A DNA stretch of 15,524 bases from JAJPJQ01 sp036522615 (GTDB lineage: Bacteria > Desulfobacterota > Binatia > UBA9968). Below, in pieces: positions 8,512 through 14,848 of the stretch. The DNA lies in contig DATDFN010000253.1 of NCBI GenBank assembly GCA_036522615.1, positions 1-15,524 on the forward strand, read 5' to 3'. The notes beneath the pieces were generated by a model. That model saw only the letters and a list, made by a program, of their open reading frames with translations, was not told where the DNA came from and searched no databases. The stretch's first letter is position 1, and each line of letters opens with the position of its first letter. The position numbers and the translations under genes are program-made.

Positions 8512-9276
8512 TCATTCTAATTGCGCCGGTTCCATACGATACTTTGCCAGAATTTCTTGAATGACTCCGTGCTTATGCAGGCTTTGAAATGTCTGGTTGA
8601 ATTGATCGACAAGCTTTTTGTCCGTAAATTTTTGCGAGAATCCGATGTAATACTTTAAGCTCTGTTGACGGCCCGAATAGCGGATGTTTTTTATGCCGAG
8701 TTTGCGCATCATGTCGTTGCCGACATCCTTGTTGGAAAAAACGGCATCCACGCGGCCCAGCGAAAGCTTTTTAAAGGCCGACTCGTCATCCGGCGTCATG
8801 TCGATGGTCAGTTCTTTTATTTCCGCCTTGATCTTTTCAAGCGCCGTCGCTGTATTGGAAGGGCCGAAGACGCCGACCGTGTAGCCTCTGACATCGGAGT
8901 TTTGCTTGAACTTGAGCGGGTTGTTGTCCCGGACAAAAAAACCGTATTCGGTATTGAGTATCGGAGGCGAGAAATAGAATATCTTGGCCCGCTCTTCATT
9001 CCAACCGATCACGAACAGGCCTTGCGCCGTGCCGTTTGCGACCTCGTCCTGAGCGCGTCTCCAAGGCAGCAAGTGCATCGGGCAATTGATTTTCATCTCG
9101 CCGCATATTCTTCTAATGATGTCCGCCGCCGGACCGGATACCACTCCGTTGACCTCGTAGTTGAACGGCGCGAAATCCTGAGTGTTGAGCTTAAGCTCCG
9201 CTTCGCCCGCGAATCCGACGCCGAGAAAAACCGCGCTCAACGCCGCGGCGAGATAGAAGGTCTCTTTAACCCTCAT
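8512..9276 (-). CDS. Periplasmic solute-binding protein, family 3 (SBP_bac_3)
   Basis: 254 residues with an N-terminal signal peptide (MRVKETFYLAAALSAVFLGVG, cleavage likely near residues 23-25). The rest follows the type II periplasmic-binding fold of family 3, usually binders of polar amino acids: LNTQDFAPFNYEVNG near the start, a PWRRAQDEVANGTAQG stretch, a middle VRGYTVGVFGPSNT hinge strand, GRVDAVFSNKDVGNDMM, and a C-terminal helix with GVIQEILAKY. The ATG has a GGGGAGG ribosome-binding site directly upstream. No ABC permease or ATPase gene lies beside it, and it sits between another binding protein and a membrane kinase in one operon, which favours a role in signalling over transport (inference). 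The ligand cannot be read from the sequence. Confidence 0.88.
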   Translation of the reverse strand: MRVKETFYLAAALSAVFLGVGFAGEAELKLNTQDFAPFNYEVNGVVSGPAADIIRRICGEMKINCPMHLLPWRRAQDEVANGTAQGLFVIGWNEERAKIFYFSPPILNTEYGFFVRDNNPLKFKQNSDVRGYTVGVFGPSNTATALEKIKAEIKELTIDMTPDDESAFKKLSLGRVDAVFSNKDVGNDMMRKLGIKNIRYSGRQQSLKYYIGFSQKFTDKKLVDQFNQTFQSLHKHGVIQEILAKYRMEPAQLE

Positions 9277-9321
9277 GCCTCCCCTTTCGGCGCGTTACAG
9301 CGCTTTATGAAAGAGGCCGAA

Positions 9322-10293
9322 TTATTCAACGGCAACCGCGTTCTTGAGAAGAGCGTCCGGTATTTTTAAGTTGAGCGCCCGGCTCGTGGTTTTGTTGATC
9401 ATCAACAGAGGCTTTTTCGCCGCCTGAACGGACATGTCTTTAAGTTTCGTTCCCTGCTGATTGCGATGGACAATCATGGCGGCGGCTTTGCCCAATTCCT
9501 CATAATCGGGAACCACACCCATGAGGGCGCCTTTTTCGATAAAGGTGCCGATCGACGCGATACTCTTGATTTTTGCCGCCCTCAGCTCGGATCCGATCAG
9601 CTGCGCGCTGGAGACGAGAAAGCTGTCCGGAGGCAGATAAATCGCGTCCACTGCGATGGACTTATCTCGAAGCTTCTGCAGGTTTTCCTGCAACATCTCC
9701 TGCGCCGGGGGTGAGCGCAGGTCGACGACTTCAAACCGAGACTGCTTAGCGACCTCGGCGATCTTGTCTCTGACCAGCATCGAATTCTTTTCGCGCGGGT
9801 TGAATAAGAAGCCCAAGCGCTTGAACGGAAAGATTTTTAAAGCCGTTTGTATCTGCAGCGGCAGCGGGATCTCGTTCGTGACGCCGGCGATGTTCCCTCC
9901 GGATGATTCCGCGCTCTGCACAAGCCCGGCGCCTACCGGATCGGCGACGATATTGAAGATCTGAGGGACTTTGTCCGGGACGATGCTTTTCGCCGCTGAG
10001 GCGACGGTGGTCCCATAGACGTAGAGGTAATCGGTGTTGTTAATATTAGGAATAACCTCTTCTCTGAGCAATCGCCCCAACTCGGTTCTGTCTTGTCCCG
10101 CGTTCACGACGGTGTATTGAACCGAATAACCCAATTCTTTGAGGCCCTGTTGAAACCCCTTTTCGGCCTCCGTTTGACCGCGCCAGAGGACCATCGTGAC
10201 CTTTAGGTCTTTGGCGGCGGCCAAAGCTAAATGATCGGGATGCACTAAGACGATCGAGGAAAGAGAAAAGAGAATGAGGAGCAGCCGTTTCAT
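9322..10293 (-). CDS. ABC_sub_bind-type periplasmic substrate-binding protein
   Basis: 323 residues, first gene of the signalling operon. Signal peptide at 1-26 (MKRLLLILFSLSSIVLV, cleavage near ALA-AAK). The body has the two-lobed type I periplasmic-binding fold of the ABC_sub_bind family (PF04392-like): LKVTMVLWRGQTEAEKGFQQGLKELGY, the YLYVYGTTVASAAKSIV strand-loop, a lobe-crossing FNIVADPVGAGLV, AGVTNEIPLPLQIQTALKIFP, RLGFLFNPREKNS, and a C-terminal half with DAIYLPPDSF, SIASIGTFIEKGALMGVVPDYEELGKAAAMI and LLMINKTTSRAL. The ribosome-binding site is GGAGGAG, 5 bases before the ATG. Such proteins normally feed an ABC importer; none is encoded here, and the gene heads an operon of two-component proteins. 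Ligand unknown. Confidence 0.88.
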   Translation of the reverse strand: MKRLLLILFSLSSIVLVHPDHLALAAAKDLKVTMVLWRGQTEAEKGFQQGLKELGYSVQYTVVNAGQDRTELGRLLREEVIPNINNTDYLYVYGTTVASAAKSIVPDKVPQIFNIVADPVGAGLVQSAESSGGNIAGVTNEIPLPLQIQTALKIFPFKRLGFLFNPREKNSMLVRDKIAEVAKQSRFEVVDLRSPPAQEMLQENLQKLRDKSIAVDAIYLPPDSFLVSSAQLIGSELRAAKIKSIASIGTFIEKGALMGVVPDYEELGKAAAMIVHRNQQGTKLKDMSVQAAKKPLLMINKTTSRALNLKIPDALLKNAVAVE

Positions 10294-10315
10294 CTATCTC
10301 CTCCGAGGTGGACAG

Positions 10316-10345
10316 ACACTAGTCTAGCGGCGCATTCGGTGTCAA
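10316..10345 (-). promoter_or_regulatory. Candidate sigma-70 promoter of the signalling operon
   Basis: On the minus strand a perfect TTGACA (10340-10345) is followed after 18 bases by TAGTGT (10316-10321), which shares only three of six positions with the -10 consensus. It lies 23 bases upstream of the ABC_sub_bind ATG, leaving a short leader with the GGAGGAG ribosome-binding site. The -35 element is convincing; the -10 is weak, so an activator may be needed or a different start may be used. Confidence 0.4.
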
Positions 10346-10405
10346 GGAGAAACCCTACTAGGTTATGTCGGCACATTAAACCCAAATAATCGCTTTACTC
10401 CAAAC

Positions 10406-10439
10406 GAAAAGGCCCGGGCTCTTGCGAGCTCCGGGCCTT
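10406..10439 (-). terminator. Rho-independent terminator, near-copy of the 5S terminator
   Basis: A G+C-rich stem (GGCCCGG.AGCTC / GAGCCCGGGCC with a GCAA loop) read on the minus strand and followed by TTTTCGTTT. It would end transcripts of the small NTF2-like gene. It is nearly identical to the hairpin at 14804-14840 that follows the 5S gene, differing at one base in the stem and lacking the A-tract on the far side, and it lies beside a 5S-like fragment. It is probably a duplicated rrn terminator. Confidence 0.75.
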
Positions 10440-10452
10440 ACCTCTCTTTATC

Positions 10453-10469
10453 TCCCCTTAGCAAGGGGA
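10453..10469. repeat. Small perfect inverted repeat inserted between terminator copy and 5S fragment
   Basis: CCCCTT-AGC-AAGGGG (arms 10454-10459 and 10463-10468, with one further T-A pair) sits in about 30 bases that are absent from the matching position next to the intact 5S gene. Its C/G-run arms resemble short dispersed palindromic repeats of bacterial intergenic DNA. Whether it recurs in the genome cannot be seen here. Confidence 0.4.
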
Positions 10470-10482
10470 AAGACAGGGGGTG

Positions 10483-10547
10483 GGCAGCGACCTGGTCCCG
10501 TACGGCGACCGCAAAGGACCATCGGCGCGGGCTCGAAACCGATCGGA
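10483..10547 (-). pseudogene. Decayed fragment of the 3' half of 5S rRNA
   Basis: About 50 bases align with the 3' half of the intact 5S gene (14852-14904). The blocks are 10483-10493 (GGCAGCGACCT on the plus strand), 10496-10513 (TCCCGTACGGCGACCGCA) and 10518-10531 (ACCATCGGCGCGGG), separated by a two-base deletion and a few substitutions. Beyond 10531 only a weak resemblance remains, and the 5' half of 5S is gone. Same strand as the real gene and followed, as the real gene is, by the same terminator hairpin. It cannot form helix I of 5S and is not functional as rRNA. Confidence 0.65.
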
Positions 10548-10572
10548 GAACGGCTATGTCGAGCACGAAAGT

Positions 10573-10884
10573 TCATTGCGCATGAAAACTTCGGAGCACT
10601 TTCATCTTTTTCTTATCTATAATCACGACCGGAGCGCCGCCCGCCATATTCTCCGGCAAGCGATAGGTAACCTGCCACGAGTCCCCCAGATCGTTGATCA
10701 CAAGCTTTGTGCCGCGCTTGTCGAAGGAATAATGCGTGTCGATGTATTCCTGACCGATTTTTAAAGCCTTTTCTTGCGTCGATTCTTCTTCCGCCTGTAT
10801 TTGCAACTGAGTCGAGCGGAGAAACGAAAAACCCGCGAGGAAAGCTAGAACGAGTACCAGCCACAGCACCAAGTTAATCGCCAT
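10573..10884 (-). CDS. Small single-pass membrane protein with NTF2-immunity-like C-terminus
   Basis: About 103 residues from the ATG at 10884. A TTG at 10896 with a slightly better purine stretch upstream would add four residues (MPRQ), and I cannot decide between them. One membrane helix fills residues 3-22 (NLVLWLVLVLAFLAGFSF). The rest, about 75 residues, contains EKALKIGQEYIDTHYSF, then DLGDSWQVTYRLPEN and GGAPVVIIDKKKMKVL. The order of an initial helix, a W-x-V strand, GG-x-PxVxIDK and a basic end resembles NTF2-fold immunity-type domains, but this is by eye only. It is followed by the 5S fragment and terminator copy and lies about 200 bases from the CHAT-TPR gene on the same strand. 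A membrane anchor on such a domain is unusual. Function unknown. Confidence 0.65.
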   Translation of the reverse strand: MAINLVLWLVLVLAFLAGFSFLRSTQLQIQAEEESTQEKALKIGQEYIDTHYSFDKRGTKLVINDLGDSWQVTYRLPENMAGGAPVVIIDKKKMKVLRSFHAQ

Positions 10885-11086
10885 CTGTCGCGGCAATTTT
10901 CCGTCTTTCGGATTTCCGCGCGCGGCGGCAGGTTAAAATCGCCCAGCATGACGCCTGATTAGCGCAGCGGCGGGAGAAAGTCCAACTGGGTTAGGAAACC
11001 AGAATTCAAGAAACAAGACTTGACCCCCATATTTCGGTTAGTCAGATTGTCGGATTGAAATCGTTGGCGCGCCCGGAGCGGATTGC
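10885..11086. other. Intergenic spacer with a REP-like string
   Basis: About 200 bases between the CHAT-TPR stop and the start of the small membrane-protein gene. The only notable item is CAAGACTTGACCCC at 11015-11028, similar to the CAAGACCTGACCCC core of dispersed repeats seen beside REP-associated transposases in many proteobacterial genomes. No convincing promoter, terminator or RNA is visible. Confidence 0.35.
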
Positions 11087-13444
11087 CTACGGCTCACCCG
11101 TCAACTCATAAGCAGCCCAGTAAAAGGGCTCGGGAAATTGCTCCATCACCTTTATCTGCGCCTGCCGGAGCGCCTCGGATTTCTTGCTGCCCTTTAAATG
11201 CTGATAAAACTCCCGCATCAACTCGTAGCTCGCTCGGTCGTTCACTTTCCACAGCGTCGTCACGATCGACGGCGTTCCCGCGTAGATAAACGCGCGTGTC
11301 AGCCCGACCATCTCGTCGCCGTTGCTGAGATTCCCCAGCCCGGTCTCACAGGCCGACAACACCACCATGTTCGTCTTGAGATCCAGAGAGAAGATTTCGT
11401 CCACACGAAGCCGCCCGTCATCTTTCCCTTCGCCGGTGAGCAACAACGCCGAGCTCATGGGATCTTCTTCGTTAAACTCCGCGTGCACCGCGAAGTGCAG
11501 CATGTCGTATTTCGGGCTCAGCGACATCGCGTGCGTCTTGCTCGCCTCAGCTCTCAGATAGACCGCGCTCAGAGGATAAACAATTGCCACCTCCTTGGCC
11601 TCGCGCTCGGCAAACCGGAGATTGCCCGCTTCGTCGCCCAAATTTGGATTGCCCATCACGAGGGCTCTCTCTCCGCCGGCTCTCTTCTTCTCTTTCGTAA
11701 ACTGCATCAGACTGGCGCTGGATAGGTAGTAGATCGGGTAGTCCTGAATCAGGTATTTGCCTTGGGGCGATTGCAGCGCCTGATAGGGCACGTAGTGCAG
11801 CACGTCGTGCGGGATGATTAAAAGCTCTTTGCCCCGGATGTGCGGCAAGGCCGGCTCGATCAGCAGCTTGTAGAGCTCCTGCGATGAGGCCTTGAACTTT
11901 TCCTTTTCCCCAAGCTGAAAAACGCTCTCGCGAAGGGTCTTCACTTTGGAGGCAAGGTCGTTTCTGCCGAGTCGAGTCCTGACAAACTGCACCCTGTCTC
12001 GCTCCACTATCCAGAGCAAAATCTGGTCGCGCTCGACGAAATATTCCAGCATCGTCACTTCTGGATCCAAAAGCTCCTGCGCCGGCTTGAGCGTCAGCGG
12101 CTCCACGTTCATCAAAGACGCCAGTTCTTTGTTCTCCCTTCTTACTTTGGCGAGAAAATCATTGTACGCCTTCTGTGCCGAGTCCAGCTCCCGCCTCGCC
12201 CGACCGTCGTCAGCCGCGCCTTCATTTTCGTTGTCTTCTTTGGCTTCCATTTTCGCTCGGAGAGCGCCGACCTTCGCCTGCAAGGCCCTTTCCTCCTCCA
12301 GAAAGGCTCCGTGAGCTAGCTGCACCTTACTTCCTAAAATGTCCAGAAAAGCGCGTGAGCGTGCCCGCTCGTTGTAGTTGAATGCCTCCTCCCACTGGTT
12401 GTCGCCCAGGTAGGCCAGGATGATCCCGGCGTAGGTCTGCATCTTATTTTCAAAAAAAGCGCTGCGAAGCTCCTCGGATTCGAGCAGGGAGCGGATGGAC
12501 TCGATACTGGCAATGGCCTTTTTATAGTACGGTATCGCTTCGGCAGGCCGCTGGGTTTTACGGTACAGGTCTCCCAACTGATCGCTGGCGCGCTCAATGA
12601 TTTGCGCCTGCTGGATGTTTTCAGCCATTCCGAGCGCTTTCTGAAGATTCTCCTCGGCGCGCGTGTAGTCTCTCTGTCCAAGATAAAGCTGGCCTAGCTC
12701 CTGATAGAGTTGACCCTCTAAGCGAGATTTCAACCCGGATTCTTTGATCCTGAGGAGACCCCTCTGGTATGTTTTGGCCGCTTCTTCGACATTACCCACT
12801 TGATAATAGGCTTTGCCGAGGCGTTCGAGCGCGCCAACCACTTGATCCTCTGTAGCTTGAATGCGTTGTTTACCCCCCCGGTTCCTCTTTAGAAAGCTTA
12901 ATTTCGATTCCTGGGCCTGAAGGGAGTAGGAGAGATATTCTAAAGCCTTTTGGGCTTCTCCACTGCGCAAGAAATCCGATCCTAATTGTCCATAAAGATT
13001 TGCTGCGATGTTCTCTTTGTACAGCCCAAGGGGAATCAGTTTTGCGATCTCGATCCCCTTCTCTAGCCATTCCCGTGCCTTTTCGTGTTGTCCCAATCGC
13101 CCAAGGGTTTGGGAAAGTTGTAAAATGGCTTGCACCTGAAGACCCGGGCCCTTTGCTTTTTCTCCCATCTCGAAGGCTTTGTTGCCGTAAGAAACAGCCT
13201 TTTGCAATTGACCGCTAAGCCTCGCCGCCCTTGATGCCTCACGGTAGGTGTTTGAGGCCTCGTTCCAGCGGTTGCCTTTTTCCGCTGCCAAGGCCTCGGC
13301 TTCCATCTGACTTAGAATCTCTCTGACTTCTCCTTTAGCGACGGCCTCTTTTGTGGCACTCCCTGGCCGCTGGGCTGACTCGCCGGCGGCATAGGCGGTG
13401 AGGAGAAAAAGAGGCAGGAGAAAGCCGAAGAATAACGTTTTCAT
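11087..13444 (-). CDS. TPR-CHAT protein (caspase-like) with signal peptide
   Basis: 785 residues. A signal peptide (MKTLFFGFLLPLFLLTAYA, cleavage near 19-21) is followed by a long helical array of TPR-type repeats, roughly 45-365, with units such as LGQLYLGQRDYTRAEENLQKAL and LGDLYRKTQRPAEAIPYYKKAI. Residues about 365-470 are charged and probably coiled coil. The C-terminal third is a CHAT domain of the caspase-like (C14 clan) fold, with the dyad His654 (LHFAVHAEF) and Cys699 (VLSACETGLG) 45 residues apart, preceded by ELLIIPHDVLHYVPYQAL and followed by GLTRAFIYAGTPSIVTTLWKV; all are hallmark CHAT strands. TPR-CHAT proteins include type III-E CRISPR Csx29 and many uncharacterised proteases; this one has no CRISPR or ATPase partner and appears to be exported. 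No strong ribosome-binding site precedes the ATG. The gene stands alone. Confidence 0.9.
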   Translation of the reverse strand: MKTLFFGFLLPLFLLTAYAAGESAQRPGSATKEAVAKGEVREILSQMEAEALAAEKGNRWNEASNTYREASRAARLSGQLQKAVSYGNKAFEMGEKAKGPGLQVQAILQLSQTLGRLGQHEKAREWLEKGIEIAKLIPLGLYKENIAANLYGQLGSDFLRSGEAQKALEYLSYSLQAQESKLSFLKRNRGGKQRIQATEDQVVGALERLGKAYYQVGNVEEAAKTYQRGLLRIKESGLKSRLEGQLYQELGQLYLGQRDYTRAEENLQKALGMAENIQQAQIIERASDQLGDLYRKTQRPAEAIPYYKKAIASIESIRSLLESEELRSAFFENKMQTYAGIILAYLGDNQWEEAFNYNERARSRAFLDILGSKVQLAHGAFLEEERALQAKVGALRAKMEAKEDNENEGAADDGRARRELDSAQKAYNDFLAKVRRENKELASLMNVEPLTLKPAQELLDPEVTMLEYFVERDQILLWIVERDRVQFVRTRLGRNDLASKVKTLRESVFQLGEKEKFKASSQELYKLLIEPALPHIRGKELLIIPHDVLHYVPYQALQSPQGKYLIQDYPIYYLSSASLMQFTKEKKRAGGERALVMGNPNLGDEAGNLRFAEREAKEVAIVYPLSAVYLRAEASKTHAMSLSPKYDMLHFAVHAEFNEEDPMSSALLLTGEGKDDGRLRVDEIFSLDLKTNMVVLSACETGLGNLSNGDEMVGLTRAFIYAGTPSIVTTLWKVNDRASYELMREFYQHLKGSKKSEALRQAQIKVMEQFPEPFYWAAYELTGEP

Positions 13445-13737
13445 ATTTTTTCTAAGTAAGATGGGGCCGCCGCACGCAGTCAGCTGATACCTAACGGCGA
13501 AGGGGAGGAACTCTGCCTAATCCCTTCACCGTCCGCATCTTGCTGACAGCTAGCCCACGGATATCCAATCACAGCCTTGATCCCAGCGATTTATGATCTG
13601 CGGTGGGGAAGGCTCGCGAACCCCCGTGAAGCATTTCTCCAATGCTTTTCATGGAACGCTTCTTTCTGACCACTTAAGGACGGTAAGAGAGCTTAGGGGG
13701 GCTTACCTAAAGAATTTTAGATAACCGGGGAGGCCCT

Positions 13738-13818
13738 ATGACTGATCTTCCTAAGCATAATCCTGAAGTGTTAGTTGTCAAGGTTTATCTATGGTGTGGG
13801 TTAACTATGTTTTATTGA
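13738..13818 (+). CDS. Possible 26-residue small protein behind a strong ribosome-binding site
   Basis: ATG at 13738, stop TGA at 13816-13818. The product begins MTDLPKHNPEVLVVKVYLW and ends CGLTMFY: a polar first third and a hydrophobic, aromatic rest. A GGGGAGG sequence sits 4 bases before the ATG, which is close. No family is recognisable and the frame is too short to test by codon use. It could equally be the decayed start of a longer gene. Confidence 0.2.
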   Translation: MTDLPKHNPEVLVVKVYLWCGLTMFY

Positions 13819-13932
13819 TACAGGGGCACATTGGGGAGTCACTCAACGCCCCAAAGGGAGCAATTTAAGGCGGGAAAATGTCCAATGTTATAAAGAGCGA
13901 AGATTCCAGCACGAGGAAGATTATCAAGATAA

Positions 13933-13951
13933 AAGCCTTACCCTGAGGCTT
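13933..13951 (-). terminator. Weak terminator-like hairpin
   Basis: Minus-strand reading gives AAGCCT-CAGGGTA-AGGCTT followed by TTATCTTG: a 6-bp stem with a short T-rich tail. It lies about 150 bases beyond the vapC stop and could terminate leftover read-through from vapBC. Confidence 0.3.
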
Positions 13952-14070
13952 CCTCTTTCCCTTGTTTCACCTCCTTTTCGGTTGCAGCGAGACAGCTCAG
14001 GTCTCGAATCTTGACCTTTCTACTGTGCGAGATTTTTCTTGATGCACGAGCGACTGATAGGGAGCCTTTC

Positions 14071-14097
14071 GGCTCATCGGCCGGGCGCCGATGAGCC
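14071..14097 (-). terminator. Perfect hairpin abutting the vapC stop
   Basis: Perfect inverted repeat GGCTCATCGG (14071-14080) and CCGATGAGCC (14088-14097), extendable by one inner C-G pair, directly after the vapC TAG. There is no T-tract, so it is a better candidate for an mRNA 3' stabiliser or a Rho-assisted stop than for a classical Rho-independent terminator. A second possible hairpin, GAGCC/GGCTC (14062-14075), overlaps and competes with it. Confidence 0.45.
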
Positions 14098-14514
14098 CTA
14101 GGGCAGCAATTCGAATTCTTTGCAGTGCCGGGGCCGAACCAGAGAAAAGTCGCGGCGATCGGTCGTCAGGATGCGCCTGAGCTTAAGGCGCTCCGCGATC
14201 GCCACGACGGTTGCGTCGACGAATCCGAGCCGGGCGTCCTCGTAGCGGCGAAGCAGCTCCAGCGTCCGTCGCAAGTCCGCAATAGTGAGCTCTTCGACCG
14301 CCATTTCTCCGCCGGCGATCGACTGAACCAATTGCTGTTCGGCCTTGGCCCCCAAATGAGCGGAAAGAAGGTAGGCTGCCTCCGGCAAGACGGTAACCGG
14401 AACAATCAGGTCGTCCTCGGAAAGCTCGAGAAATCTGACCGTGCGGTGATGCCAATCGTCGTCCCGATCCGCCATCGCATAGAGCGGTCCGGTATCGACG
14501 AGTATCGGAGGCAT
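14098..14514 (-). CDS. vapC: VapC-type PIN-domain toxin ribonuclease
   Basis: 138 residues, full length for VapC. Members of the family are Mg-dependent endoribonucleases that cut tRNA or rRNA and are neutralised by the cognate antitoxin. The four acidic residues expected of a PIN active site are present: Asp7 (LVDTGPLYA), Glu45 (LPEAAYLL), Asp100 (GFVDATVVAIAE) and Asp119 (LTTDRRDF). The ATG overlaps the TAA of the antitoxin gene by one base (TAATG), the usual coupled arrangement. The RNA target is unknown, though the gene lies next to an rRNA operon. Confidence 0.92.
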   Translation of the reverse strand: MPPILVDTGPLYAMADRDDDWHHRTVRFLELSEDDLIVPVTVLPEAAYLLSAHLGAKAEQQLVQSIAGGEMAVEELTIADLRRTLELLRRYEDARLGFVDATVVAIAERLKLRRILTTDRRDFSLVRPRHCKEFELLP

Positions 14515-14744
14515 TATCGGCCGAAGCCTTTGCGCAAGAGATCTTCCGACCGTGCGGCCACGTCTTTGCGCCCGCTCTTTCCAATCCCCACCAACGACAG
14601 GCGCGCCCGGCGGGGCCGCCGGCGCGCGACGTAGACGGCCAAAGCCTTTCTGGCAACCTCGGAGACGCTGCTGTTTTCTTGCTTGGCAATCTCGCGAAGC
14701 TTTCGAAAAACTTCTTCTTCCGCAAAGACCGTGGTTCGCTTCAT
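14514..14744 (-). CDS. vapB: VapB-type ribbon-helix-helix antitoxin
   Basis: 76 residues. The first 42 form a ribbon-helix-helix DNA-binding fold: beta strand KRTTVFA, helix EEVFRKLREIAKQE, turn with NSSVSEV, helix ARKALAVYVARR. A basic Arg-rich linker and a C-terminal helix (DVAARSEDLLRKGF) would wrap the toxin. An AGAGGG ribosome-binding site lies before the ATG. The palindromic sites just upstream (14757-14777) are probably its operator, giving autorepression of vapBC, strengthened by the toxin, as in related systems. Confidence 0.85.
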   Translation of the reverse strand: MKRTTVFAEEEVFRKLREIAKQENSSVSEVARKALAVYVARRRPRRARLSLVGIGKSGRKDVAARSEDLLRKGFGR

Positions 14745-14756
14745 TGGTCCCTCTTT

Positions 14757-14777
14757 AGCATATGTATGCTAGCATAC
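14757..14777 (-). promoter_or_regulatory. vapBC operator with three AGCATA half-sites, probably over the -10 region
   Basis: Plus strand reads AGCATA-TG-TATGCT-AGCATA-C. It contains a perfect 14-base palindrome GTATGCTAGCATAC (14764-14777) and an overlapping inverted repeat AGCATA/TATGCT (14757-14770). On the minus strand TATGCT at the palindrome could serve as a -10 with TTGCTT 16 bases upstream as a poor -35. Location 13-33 bases before the vapB ATG fits a ribbon-helix-helix operator. Confidence 0.65.
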
Positions 14778-14803
14778 GTCCGGCCTCAGAACAAGCAATC
14801 AAA

Positions 14804-14840
14804 GAAAAGGCCCGGGCTCTTGCGAGCTCTGGGCCTTTTC
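14804..14840 (-). terminator. Rho-independent terminator of the rRNA operon
   Basis: Strong hairpin nine bases beyond the 3' end of 5S on the minus strand: AAAAGGCCC.GAGCTC, loop GCAA, GAGC.CGGGCCTTTTC. The arms are flanked by A and T runs on both sides, so it may act in both directions. It separates the rrn operon from vapBC. Confidence 0.88.
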
Positions 14841-14848
14841 ATTTTAAA

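Larger units (their letters stand above)
13445..14070. other. Long gene-poor region with several short inverted repeats
   Basis: More than 600 bases between the CHAT-TPR start and the vapC terminator hold no convincing protein gene. Perfect short inverted repeats are scattered through it: AAGCATT/AATGCTT (13629-13647), GGTAAG/CTTACC (13682-13707), TTGGGG/CCCCAA (about 13830-13853), AAGCCT/AGGCTT (13933-13951) and CGAGAC/GTCTCG (13988-14006). On the plus strand a 26-codon reading frame, 13738-13818, starts with an ATG behind a GGGGAGG sequence. The promoter of the CHAT gene should lie here, but none is clear. Base composition looks richer in A+T than the genes. The region may hide a small RNA or decayed sequence. 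Confidence 0.4.

Noticed and set aside
8665..9369. Plus-strand open frame of 234 codons
   Set aside because: Antisense to the family-3 binding protein, which has a signal peptide and family motifs; no start signal or motif supports the plus-strand frame.
8512..10293. Components of an ABC importer
   Set aside because: No permease or ATPase gene is present in the window, so the binding proteins are reported without claiming a transporter.
14001..14017. String GTCTCGAATC resembling a tRNA T-arm
   Set aside because: No acceptor, D-arm or anticodon arm can be built around it; it is the arm of a small inverted repeat.
13445..14097. CRISPR array
   Set aside because: A CHAT-TPR gene next door prompted a search, but there are no regularly spaced direct repeats in this or any other spacer of the window.
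14183..14725. Minus-strand open frame spanning vapB and vapC
   Set aside because: It is in a different frame from both genes, each of which has complete family motifs and a coupled start-stop; not a fusion.
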